64,000 bases of DNA, from positions 310,001 to 374,000 of the forward strand of contig CAYOLV010000003.1 of the NCBI GenBank assembly GCA_964404895.1, given 5' to 3'. The stretch is from JBGSUZ01 sp964404895. GTDB taxonomy: Bacteria; Bacillota; Clostridia; Peptostreptococcales; Acidaminobacteraceae. Under the pieces are notes generated by a model. The model was not told the DNA's origin. It saw only the letters and a list, made by a program, of their open reading frames with translations, and ran no database searches. This document shows, piece after piece, positions 1 through 7,276 of the stretch. The position numbers and the translations under genes are program-made. Every line of letters starts with the position of its first letter. The first letter of the stretch is position 1.

Positions 1-23
1 GGTGAAAACTGCCTTCATACATA

Positions 24-50
24 ATATCGGCAGGTATCACTTGAAGTTTA
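24..50 (-). promoter_or_regulatory. SigD (sigma-28) promoter reading out of the left edge
   Basis: On the minus strand there is TAAA, exactly 15 bases, then GCCGATAT, the full consensus of a motility sigma-factor promoter. It lies just after the stop of the first fliW and points off the window. In Bacillus subtilis the gene after fliW-csrA is hag, so a flagellin gene is the likely target. The target itself is not visible. No gene is supported in bases 1-79. Confidence 0.8.
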
Positions 51-79
51 ATCTTTTTCTTAATATTTTTTTTAATCTT

Positions 80-514
80 CTAGATTTTTTTCAACATTTC
101 TCTAGCTGTATAACGCGTATCTGGTAGTACTAGTTGAACAGCCTTCCTGTTCTCAGCATTAATGATAATTGGACTTCTTAAGTTAAAACTCATAGCGTCC
201 ACATGTCCACTAATCTTACAAATGGTGTAAACACCTGCCTGTTCTGGAGACGTAAGACCAATGCTGTCTGCAACTTCATTTGGAATTTCAAACTCATAGT
301 CTGGTCTCATAAAGAAAGGAATGGTCACTACAAAGGCCAATGATTGATCTTCAACAGATTGAAGCCACATAAATGGTACTGGTTCTTCGGTGTCGTAGTT
401 ATTGAGTAATACAAACTCTTTTTTTTCTTCGAAACCTGGCAAACCTTCCTCAAAATGAATCACTTGACTGTCCTGAATGTCGATTTCTCCAAAATAAGTG
501 GTATTCAAACGCAT
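80..514 (-). CDS. fliW: Flagellar assembly factor FliW (copy nearest the flagellin side)
   Basis: This encodes a 144-residue FliW, a small cytoplasmic protein known to bind flagellin and to relieve CsrA repression of flagellin translation. The N-terminal half carries the family segment HFEEGLPGFEEKKEF, and a PFMWLQS motif follows near residue 50. The ATG at 514 is chosen because AAAAAGGAGG lies directly upstream; the longer reading frame to 589 has no such site. A terminator separates it from csrA, so it may be expressed partly on its own. A second fliW of the same length lies on the other side of csrA. The two are clearly diverged paralogues and not a recent duplicate. Confidence 0.93.
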   Translation of the reverse strand: MRLNTTYFGEIDIQDSQVIHFEEGLPGFEEKKEFVLLNNYDTEEPVPFMWLQSVEDQSLAFVVTIPFFMRPDYEFEIPNEVADSIGLTSPEQAGVYTICKISGHVDAMSFNLRSPIIINAENRKAVQLVLPDTRYTAREMLKKI

Positions 515-575
515 AATAGTCCTCCTTTTTAATGTTTTTGACTCCAATACTTTTATACCCTTTTCCATAAAAAAA

Positions 576-604
576 AACACAAAAGACAAATAATCTTCTG
601 TGTT
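576..604 (-). terminator. Bidirectional terminator between csrA and the first fliW
   Basis: An imperfect hairpin has AACACA and TGTGTT at its ends. It is flanked by an A-run on one side and a T-run on the other, so it can terminate in both directions. On the minus strand it follows csrA and marks the end of the flgM-to-csrA unit. Confidence 0.7.
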
Positions 605-623
605 TTTTTAGAAACTAACTATT

Positions 624-851
624 TCATTTATCTTTCTTTTTTTCCATTAGTCTTTGTATGGATTTAACACCACTTGCAGACTCTCTATTCTCAAGTTTTA
701 TTTTATCGTACACTTCTTTACGATGAACTTGTACTTCCTTTGGAGCTATGATTCCCAATTTGACACTGCCGTTAAGGACTTCAAGCACTTTTATCTCTAT
801 ATTGCCGTCAATCATCAGGGACTCTTCTTTTTTTCTAGAAAGAATCAGCAT
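624..851 (-). CDS. csrA: Carbon storage regulator CsrA
   Basis: A 75-residue CsrA, the RNA-binding homodimer that blocks translation of target mRNAs; in motile Firmicutes the main target is flagellin. It begins MLILSRKKEESLMI and contains the family core through APKEVQVHRKEVY. The charged C-terminal tail makes it slightly longer than the proteobacterial form and similar to the Bacillus one. The start has AGGAGGT at good spacing. The gene begins one base after the upstream fliW stops, so the two are probably translated together. FliW is the known protein antagonist of CsrA. Confidence 0.96.
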   Translation of the reverse strand: MLILSRKKEESLMIDGNIEIKVLEVLNGSVKLGIIAPKEVQVHRKEVYDKIKLENRESASGVKSIQRLMEKKKDK

Positions 852-852
852 T

Positions 853-1287
853 TTAGACCTCCTGACGCTTAAAGAATTTGTATTTGTAAGGAAAATCTTC
901 GTTGAGAATTAACTGAATCGCCTTTTTCTGACGCGTATTAATCAAAATAGGGGCTTTCAGATTTATAGTGCTTTCTTCGAGTTCCTCTTTGAGTACCACT
1001 AAGGTAAATACTGCAAGATCGTCAGTACTCTCAATGCCTAAATGCGCAATAACTTTGTCTGGAATTTCAAAGTCATAACTTTCGTGAAAGGCAAAGGGTA
1101 TGGTCATCACAAAGGACAAACTCTCATCGTCAATGGATTGTAACCACTGAAAAGGCAACTCAGTTTCGGCAATATTAATCATGATAAAGTTTTTCATATC
1201 AGCAAATCCATACAAGCCCTCAGCAAATACAATCACATCCGAAGGTTCATATTCTACCACACCAAGGATTTCTGTCATAATGTTCAT
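853..1287 (-). CDS. fliW: Flagellar assembly factor FliW (copy upstream of csrA)
   Basis: A second FliW of 144 residues, in the canonical fliW-csrA position. It shows VFAEGLYGFADMKNF and PFQWLQSIDDESLSF, matching the family pattern and the paralogue at 80-514. The ATG at 1287 is preferred because GGGGG sits seven bases upstream; a TTG at 1305 is an alternative. It follows the DUF6470 gene closely. Both copies keep the core fold motifs. One may antagonise CsrA and the other may act on a separate flagellin, as a division of labour, but the sequence cannot decide this. Confidence 0.93.
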   Translation of the reverse strand: MNIMTEILGVVEYEPSDVIVFAEGLYGFADMKNFIMINIAETELPFQWLQSIDDESLSFVMTIPFAFHESYDFEIPDKVIAHLGIESTDDLAVFTLVVLKEELEESTINLKAPILINTRQKKAIQLILNEDFPYKYKFFKRQEV

Positions 1288-1317
1288 TCGTTGGCCCCCA
1301 TTCAAGATATTTTCTTG

Positions 1318-1884
1318 CTATCCTCTCACGTCTAACGTAGAAGGTTCTGTTTTAAATTTTATCGAGTTGTACTGTTTTACAGATATGTTAACTTTGCCAG
1401 GCTCATAGTTCACTTCAGGTTTAAACAATCTTGGTGTTGAATTAATTCTGCCGGGTTGATAATCTGTATTGACTTTACCTCTGTTCAGAGTAATATTGGG
1501 TCTAGACATGGGCATGGTCACCATACCAAATTCTCTTTCAAACTGGTCATAGGCATTGAAAAAAGATTGTTCCGCGACCATGTTTGCCCCATTATGAAAA
1601 TCGGTCAATGCATTACCTTGTTCAACTGTTTTCCCAATACTGGCATACATCTCCTGAACTGATCTACTTGCATTTTCCGCAGATAGCTCCGCACAAGTTT
1701 TTAAACCACTTTCAGAAAAACACTGACTTTGATCAATTTGAATTTTAGGCAACTCAGTTTGCATGTTTAAGTTGGCTTTTTCAGTTTCAATATCCAACTT
1801 AGGAAGTTCTGTATGCATTGTGATCTTAGAATTAATAGTTCGTATGTCCAATAATGTAGGTTGAGACGTCATCATAATACGCAT
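1318..1884 (-). CDS. DUF6470 family protein of the flagellar operon (YviE-like)
   Basis: A 188-residue protein of the type found between flgL and fliW in Firmicutes, where Bacillus has yviE. It has no signal peptide or membrane segment. The sequence is built on short repeats: TELPKLDIETEKANLNMQ and TELPKIQI near the N-terminus, and similar NITLNRGKVNTDYQPG and VNYEPGKVNISV stretches near the C-terminus. These suggest alternating beta strands around a helical middle (about residues 60-125). The role is unknown. The position in a SigD operon supports a link to hook-filament assembly. The ATG at 1884 has a GCAGGTGA site. Confidence 0.8.
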   Translation of the reverse strand: MRIMMTSQPTLLDIRTINSKITMHTELPKLDIETEKANLNMQTELPKIQIDQSQCFSESGLKTCAELSAENASRSVQEMYASIGKTVEQGNALTDFHNGANMVAEQSFFNAYDQFEREFGMVTMPMSRPNITLNRGKVNTDYQPGRINSTPRLFKPEVNYEPGKVNISVKQYNSIKFKTEPSTLDVRG

Positions 1885-1933
1885 ATTTTCACCTGCTCTC
1901 TTACAAAAATTCTCTTACACTACTTTACCTCTA

Positions 1934-3547
1934 TTATCTCAAATAATCTACCAAAGATGGCTGAATAATTCTTCCACCTACGCCAAGAGCTGCTTTATAA
2001 ACGTTCTCAGCATTTTTCAAGTACATAATGACCTCAGACATGTCTGCATCCTGATTATCGCTGAGTAGTCTTGTAAATGTCACACTATTTTCAGCTATCT
2101 TAGCACTAATCAAATCTAGTCGGGTGCCTCTAGCTCCAACGTCTGCTCTCACGGCGAGTAAGTTATTCAAGTGTCCATCTATTTCACCAATCATTTGACT
2201 ACAGGTTGCATTATCTCCTGTGGAAAGGGCAGTGATAAACTGATTCATTTCCACAATCAACTCAGACTGCGTTGCTCTAATGGGCTGTATTTGAAGCTGC
2301 GGTTTGTCCGTACTTCCTGGCACGTTAATAGTACTAAACATTGGCGTTCCTATAGCAGCTGTCAAATTCACATTCACCTTTCCAGTTCCAAAGGCTGAGT
2401 CTATAACTCCTTGAAGATCCGTGTCAAGGGCTGCCACAGTTGTCGTCGCTGCATTATTGGGTACTGTAATCGTTTTAGTGACACCGTTATAAGACATGAC
2501 AAACTGCTTCCCTTTAAAGTCTGCCACATTGGTACTTGGCAAGTCACTGAGTGGCCCTAAGGAATTAATACTGGCTTGTGTTGCATTGATACCCGCAGTC
2601 GCTGTACCAGTGATGCCAGCTGCTGGCACAACTAAGGTTGGAAGAGCAATCGTTCCAGCGGTTCCAATAGTTCTATTTTTTATAATCAAATGGTTATTTT
2701 TGTCATAAAATACATCTGCCACCTCAGAAAGACTCACCGCACCAGCTTTTCCGTTTCGAACGGCATCTATCATCTTTTGAGGATCAATTTTGCTGGCGGG
2801 TGACCCCATAAGCGGACCAGTTTCTACGACGTAATTTGTACCATTCACATTAATCTGAAAATCTGAGGTGGAATAGTTTTGAGTCAGGTCCACATTCAAA
2901 TCTAAAAAAGACTTTTCAGGAGCTATACCATTGGTGGACTTGGCATCTGGCATGAGTGTGGCATAAGTACTGCTGTCCAGAACATATCCAAAGATTTCAA
3001 CCCCATGTGTTCCAACATTCATATACTCTTTTGCAGAAACTTCATAAACGCTAACCGGCTTATTATCTATATCGTTTTGGGTGATGGGAATGTTGTAAGT
3101 CCCGTCACTTTTCAAAAGAGCTTGATCTGTATGGTAAGAAGAAAACAGATAGCGACCTGCAAAGTTAAAATTTCCGCTTGAAATCAAGTTTTCTTTCAAC
3201 TGAACAATTTCTTCTTTGATTTTGTTAGTATCACTCGGAGTATTTGTCCCATTAGCCGCTTGAACAGCTAACTCTCTAACCCTTTGGAGTACGCTTCCCA
3301 TTTCAGAAATACAAGACTCGCTGGCATCTAACCATGCTTGGGCATCTCTGGTATTATTGCTAAATTGAGCCATGTCTGCTAAGTCGGTTTTAAATTTCAT
3401 AATTTTTGCTGTTGCAACTGGATCATCCGATGCATGAATGACCCTTTTCCCTGTAGCCAGCTCATCTTGTCTTCGGCTCATGACATTTAGGTTTCTATTT
3501 AAATTAGAAAGCATATTGGAAATCATCATGCTGTTTGTTACTCTCAT
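1934..3547 (-). CDS. flgL: Flagellar hook-filament junction protein FlgL (HAP3)
   Basis: FlgL is the second hook-filament junction protein, exported through the flagellar type III system. The N-terminus MRVTNSMMISNMLSNLNRN and the C-terminal helix region (DADMSEVIMYLKNAENVYKAAL) are typical D0/D1 coiled parts shared with flagellin. At 537 residues it is well above the usual roughly 300. The surplus lies in the middle (about residues 160-430), which is rich in Thr, Asn and Ala like a surface-exposed domain. The ATG at 3547 is preferred over a GTG at 3556 because TGAGGTGA lies five bases before it. Confidence 0.95.
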   Translation of the reverse strand: MRVTNSMMISNMLSNLNRNLNVMSRRQDELATGKRVIHASDDPVATAKIMKFKTDLADMAQFSNNTRDAQAWLDASESCISEMGSVLQRVRELAVQAANGTNTPSDTNKIKEEIVQLKENLISSGNFNFAGRYLFSSYHTDQALLKSDGTYNIPITQNDIDNKPVSVYEVSAKEYMNVGTHGVEIFGYVLDSSTYATLMPDAKSTNGIAPEKSFLDLNVDLTQNYSTSDFQINVNGTNYVVETGPLMGSPASKIDPQKMIDAVRNGKAGAVSLSEVADVFYDKNNHLIIKNRTIGTAGTIALPTLVVPAAGITGTATAGINATQASINSLGPLSDLPSTNVADFKGKQFVMSYNGVTKTITVPNNAATTTVAALDTDLQGVIDSAFGTGKVNVNLTAAIGTPMFSTINVPGSTDKPQLQIQPIRATQSELIVEMNQFITALSTGDNATCSQMIGEIDGHLNNLLAVRADVGARGTRLDLISAKIAENSVTFTRLLSDNQDADMSEVIMYLKNAENVYKAALGVGGRIIQPSLVDYLR

Positions 3548-3589
3548 TGGTTTCACCTCAATTATTTCACATTAAGATATCAGTTGTTG

Positions 3590-5263
3590 TTAACGACCAA
3601 CCAGTCCCATTTTATTGACAACAATATCAATCATTTCATCAAACGCCGTCAACATTCTAGCGTTTGCTGAATAAGCCTGTTGGAATCTAATCATGTCAGA
3701 CATTTCTTCGTCTAAAGACACACCAGAATAAGAATCCTTTTCTACAACAACCTGCCCAATTAAAACGGTCTGATTTTTATATATACGAGTGGCTTCTTGT
3801 TTATCAACTGCTAAGTTAGCGACCAAAGACTTCACAAAGTCATCTGGACTCCCCCAGTCAAACAGTCTCACGTTAGATCGGCTGGCATTGACCTTTAGAG
3901 CATTTTTTCCGTTCCCTGGAATTGAATTCGAACTATCTGCTGCTGCTATTTTATTCAAATCTTTGTCAATGTCGCTTGAAATGGAAATCGTATCTGCTTT
4001 GAGACGATCCGTTAAATAGTACTTCCCTTCAATCAATTTCACTGATTTTTTGTTGTAGTCCGCATTATTTTTCAATAGTTTATTGATATTATCCCGAATA
4101 ATCGCGGCGTTTTGAGATTGAATTTCCTCTGTCATAGGATCTGCCGCTGTGATGCCTACCAAAACTGAAGCAGACACATCTAAAGCAGCTCCACTGTTTA
4201 ACCCGTGATCTTTCATGTAGGTGTTATAGTCTGCCGTTGACATATCTGAAAAAGTAAAGAAGTTCACACCTGTTGTTGCTTTTAAACCGTAGCCCGTGCT
4301 GTGAATGCCATTGATTTCAGAAGCCAAAGTATCTACAAATTCGTTGAGCTTGTCTACATAATATGGAATCCCTTTATTGGAACCGTCGATGTTGTCTCGC
4401 ATTTCAATAATGCCATTAATCATCCCTTCAGAAGTTCTAAAGTCGGCACCAGATTTCCATTTAATATCAAACAAGTCCGCCACATCGTCTTCATTCTTCT
4501 TAGTCTGACGAGGTATTGTTTCTAGTTGGTCATTATTAAAATGGTTCACCACTTCATGTCCATTGATGCTGACGTGGAATCTTTTTTCATCGTCTTCATA
4601 GTAGTCAATTTTTACTATTTTAGAGAGTTTGTCTATAATCAAATTTCTTTGATCTCGGATATCGTTGGAGAGACCCCCTGTCAACTCAGAATTATAAATC
4701 TGTTTGTTCAGAGCAGAAATTTGATTGGCGTAATTGTTGATATCTACAACCGCGACACTCATTTCAAAGTTCGTGTCTCTTTGAAGCTTTTTCATAGCTT
4801 GAGTCATGCCCTGAATACCTTCAGCAAGGGCAATACCTCTTTGTCTGACTAAAGCCCGCACGGTTAAATTTTCAGGTTCTTTATTGAGTTGTTGAAATGC
4901 AGCATAATAATTGTCCATTAATTTTGTAATGCTGGCATCTGTTGGCTCGTTTAATATACCCTCAATATTGGTTAAGATGTCATCATACACTTGATACTCT
5001 CCAAGAGTGGAATTTTCCCCTCTGAATGAGTAATCTAAAAATTCATTTCTTATTTGTTTAACAGCTTCTACGTCTACGCCGGTTCCCACCATGCCATAGG
5101 AACCTGGCAGTTCTTCTGGGTTAGTGGCATTGAAGTTAACCCGTTGTCTTGTATACCCTTCGGTATTGGCATTGGCAACGTTATGCGAAATCGTATGAAG
5201 TGCTCTCTGCTGGGCAAAGAGACCCATTTTGGAGATGTTTAAACCTGCAAATATAGAAGGCAT
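3590..5263 (-). CDS. flgK: Flagellar hook-associated protein FlgK (HAP1)
   Basis: FlgK, 557 residues, forms the first hook-filament junction zone. It begins with the rod/hook/HAP signature (LHTISHNVANANTEGYTRQR, residues 22-41) and ends with the matching C-terminal helix (MIRFQQAYSANARMLTAFDE). The start follows GGGGGAAG. It lies between its likely chaperone gene flgN and flgL, in the conserved order flgM-flgN-flgK-flgL. Length is normal for the family. Confidence 0.97.
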   Translation of the reverse strand: MPSIFAGLNISKMGLFAQQRALHTISHNVANANTEGYTRQRVNFNATNPEELPGSYGMVGTGVDVEAVKQIRNEFLDYSFRGENSTLGEYQVYDDILTNIEGILNEPTDASITKLMDNYYAAFQQLNKEPENLTVRALVRQRGIALAEGIQGMTQAMKKLQRDTNFEMSVAVVDINNYANQISALNKQIYNSELTGGLSNDIRDQRNLIIDKLSKIVKIDYYEDDEKRFHVSINGHEVVNHFNNDQLETIPRQTKKNEDDVADLFDIKWKSGADFRTSEGMINGIIEMRDNIDGSNKGIPYYVDKLNEFVDTLASEINGIHSTGYGLKATTGVNFFTFSDMSTADYNTYMKDHGLNSGAALDVSASVLVGITAADPMTEEIQSQNAAIIRDNINKLLKNNADYNKKSVKLIEGKYYLTDRLKADTISISSDIDKDLNKIAAADSSNSIPGNGKNALKVNASRSNVRLFDWGSPDDFVKSLVANLAVDKQEATRIYKNQTVLIGQVVVEKDSYSGVSLDEEMSDMIRFQQAYSANARMLTAFDEMIDIVVNKMGLVGR

Positions 5264-5275
5264 TTTTCTTCCCCC

Positions 5276-5770
5276 TTATACTTTGGCATCGAAAATGCTG
5301 CTTTTAGATTTAGCCTTAGAATCTGTTGCATTGCCTGTGTATTGGCCATCTGCCTCTAAACTGCTCATTAATTCGATGTTCAAGTGGATGAGATCCAGCG
5401 ATTGCTCCAACAATTTACCATTGAGTTCATTTTTATCTTTCAATACGAAAACCGCTTCCGACAACTCATTTTTGACTTGGCCTAATCGGTTCTTTGAACT
5501 TTCATCCAAATAAGGCAGTAAATCCGTTAAGGTATTAATATGTTCAGCTTGTAAAGCTCTGATCATGTCATCTAAAACCTTGCCCCTCATATTTTCTAAC
5601 TTAATGAGGGAGGCTACTAAAGCTTGCTCTCGTTGAGTCATTTTTTCAAGTTCTTTGAGTTTTCCATCCACAATGACGCTTTGCTTTTCTTCTGCAATTT
5701 GAACAGCTTCCTGATAGACATCGCGTTCTTTGGATAAGATCAGATAAAGATCCTCTACCATTTTTTTCAT
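5276..5770 (-). CDS. flgN: FlgN family flagellar export chaperone
   Basis: A 164-residue, almost wholly helical and charged protein, placed directly upstream of flgK with a 12-base gap. FlgN is the known export chaperone for FlgK and FlgL. The pattern of long amphipathic helices (VYQEAVQIAEEKQSVI and later segments) fits. Identification rests on both helical character and gene order, because the family is poorly conserved. The start has AAGGAGA. Confidence 0.85.
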   Translation of the reverse strand: MKKMVEDLYLILSKERDVYQEAVQIAEEKQSVIVDGKLKELEKMTQREQALVASLIKLENMRGKVLDDMIRALQAEHINTLTDLLPYLDESSKNRLGQVKNELSEAVFVLKDKNELNGKLLEQSLDLIHLNIELMSSLEADGQYTGNATDSKAKSKSSIFDAKV

Positions 5771-5821
5771 TTTAAGGTCTCCTTAGCAACTATTGAGGAT
5801 TAATGAGCTACTTTTCAACAA

Positions 5822-5843
5822 AAGGGACCCTTTCGAGTCCCTT
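5822..5843 (-). terminator. Hairpin between flgM and flgN
   Basis: AAGGGAC and GTCCCTT form a perfect 7-bp stem with an 8-base loop, followed on the minus strand by TTTTGTT. The weak U-tract suggests partial termination that would lower flgN-flgK-flgL relative to flgM, or an mRNA-stabilising hairpin. Confidence 0.45.
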
Positions 5844-5852
5844 CCTGCTGTT

Positions 5853-6128
5853 CTATTTGACGACCTGCAGCATTTTCTCCATAATTTGATCTGCTGTAGG
5901 TTTATATACGCCGTCTTGAATTTGTTGTTTAATTTCAGCCACTTTTGCTTCTCTGACTTCAGGAAGCTGTTTTACAGCTTTCATAGCTGCCTGCTGAATT
6001 CTAGCCTCTTGGCTGATTTCGATTTTATCGGTTTCAAACCCTGAATTTGCCTTTTTCTCCGTTTGTGTCGTGGTCTTTTGATAAGCTTTAACCACGCTTT
6101 GTACACTGACATTATTCAATATCTTCAT
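5853..6128 (-). CDS. flgM: Anti-sigma-28 factor FlgM
   Basis: A 91-residue FlgM, which holds SigD inactive until the hook is complete and is then exported. The C-terminal half has the sigma-binding pattern (DKIEISQEARIQQ, then VAEIKQQIQDGVYKPTADQI). It is the first gene after a perfect SigD promoter at 6166-6192, giving the usual feedback loop. The start has AGGGGGTG upstream. Confidence 0.95.
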   Translation of the reverse strand: MKILNNVSVQSVVKAYQKTTTQTEKKANSGFETDKIEISQEARIQQAAMKAVKQLPEVREAKVAEIKQQIQDGVYKPTADQIMEKMLQVVK

Positions 6129-6165
6129 AAAAACACCCCCTGACTTGCTTCTTTGTCTATTAACA

Positions 6166-6192
6166 ATATCGGCAATTCGGGGGGTATGTTTA
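6166..6192 (-). promoter_or_regulatory. SigD (sigma-28) promoter of the flgM operon
   Basis: TAAA, 15 bases, then GCCGATAT on the minus strand, about 40 bases upstream of flgM. This is an exact consensus match and should drive flgM through csrA. Confidence 0.85.
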
Positions 6193-6232
6193 GTCTTAAA
6201 TTCAATTTTTAATATTTTTTTCTTAAAGAACC

Positions 6233-6640
6233 TTATTTTTTGATGAACATGCCTCGACTATCTACCGCTTTAGATTTAGCTGCAGGTGCCGGAGCAGGTC
6301 TATCTTGTCCAGTGGCTTTTTTAAAGCCCTGAGCCATTTCATGAGCACATTTGTCACAGTATCTGCCAGAAGGAATGCTTTTGTGACAGCGCTCACAATC
6401 AAGGCCTACACCATCACCTTTAAGCTGCAGTTTTCCTTGTCTTAAAAATTTTAAAATTTTCTCTTCAGACACTTCCGTAGCTTCAGCTGTTTCTTGTACC
6501 GTTGCACTTGGGTTGTCATAAACGTATTCTCTTACAATTTTGAAAAGCTCGTCATCGTTTTCTACACAGTTGCTGCAAAATTTTTGATGCTCGTCTGCCG
6601 CAAACATTCTGCCGCATTTTGCACAATTCTTTAAAGTCAT
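6233..6640 (-). CDS. TIGR03826-type flagellar region zinc-ribbon protein (YvyF-like)
   Basis: A 135-residue protein of the kind that sits between comFC and flgM in Firmicutes (YvyF in Bacillus). It has two cysteine clusters: CAKCGRMF with CSNC near the N-terminus, and CERCHKSIPSGRYCDKC in the C-terminal half. Between them is a helix-turn-helix-like segment (ATVQETAEATEVSEEKILKFL). A zinc-binding, perhaps nucleic-acid-associated role is inferred. The ATG at 6640 is chosen for its GGAGGA site; the frame upstream of it overlaps the comFC end and is not needed. Function is not established. Confidence 0.85.
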   Translation of the reverse strand: MTLKNCAKCGRMFAADEHQKFCSNCVENDDELFKIVREYVYDNPSATVQETAEATEVSEEKILKFLRQGKLQLKGDGVGLDCERCHKSIPSGRYCDKCAHEMAQGFKKATGQDRPAPAPAAKSKAVDSRGMFIKK

Positions 6641-6651
6641 CCTTATTCCTC

Positions 6652-7275
6652 CTAAATTACCGCCGCAAATGTCAGCCAGTGTACACAACTGGGTTGAAAA
6701 GGTATTACCACTTGTGTGCATGCGCTGAGTGTGGCGCCAGTTGTTAAAATATCATCAATTATGAGCAACCGTTTGCCATAAAAAGCTTCACCATTGCAAA
6801 CTTCAAAAGCATTTTCCAATTCTGTTAAGCGCTCCTGCTTTGTGAGACCTTTAAGCCTTCGAGTTTCTTTAACCCGCTCCAAGGTTCCTTCACTTATGTC
6901 TATACTCAAATTATCTGACAAAACTTGCGCCATGTAAAGAGCATGATCGAAACCTCTAACTTTTTTTCTATGTTTACTGCAGGGTACTGTAAGAACTACA
7001 TCGTAAGTTATGTTCATTTCTCTGATCCGATGTGCCATCATATTTGCCATATATTTTCCGATTACTCGGCTCTCATTATATTTATAATCGTAAATCAACT
7101 GTTTGGCAACACCTTCATATCGGCATACGGCTATTGCTTTCCGATCTAGGGATTGCTCTGCAAAAGGAAAAGCTTCTAAACAATTTCTACACATCCCAAA
7201 TTCTGATGGCAATATGTCTATTCCGCAAACAATGCAATTGGGATCTGTTCCAAATAAGAGATCTGCAAGTTTCAC
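6652..7275 (-). CDS. comFC: ComF family protein (ComFC, phosphoribosyltransferase-like)
   Basis: A 207-residue ComFC homologue. The N-terminus has a four-cysteine zinc finger (CIVCG, then CRNC). The C-terminal part has the type I phosphoribosyltransferase loop LLIIDDILTTGATLSAC near residues 170-186. ComFC is needed for DNA uptake in naturally competent bacteria, though homologues also occur widely in species not known to be competent. It starts with GTG just after the recD2 stop, with GGGGG upstream, so it is co-transcribed with recD2. In Bacillus the partner at this site is ComFA. Confidence 0.92.
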   Translation of the reverse strand: MKLADLLFGTDPNCIVCGIDILPSEFGMCRNCLEAFPFAEQSLDRKAIAVCRYEGVAKQLIYDYKYNESRVIGKYMANMMAHRIREMNITYDVVLTVPCSKHRKKVRGFDHALYMAQVLSDNLSIDISEGTLERVKETRRLKGLTKQERLTELENAFEVCNGEAFYGKRLLIIDDILTTGATLSACTQVVIPFQPSCVHWLTFAAVI

Positions 7276-7276
7276 G

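Noticed and set aside
1..79. Open frame continuing past the first fliW stop to the left edge
   Set aside because: No ribosome binding site or credible start; the stretch coincides with a perfect SigD promoter, so it is taken as non-coding.
4526..4852. A 108-codon plus-strand frame inside flgK
   Set aside because: It lies wholly within a well-conserved gene on the other strand and has no start site.
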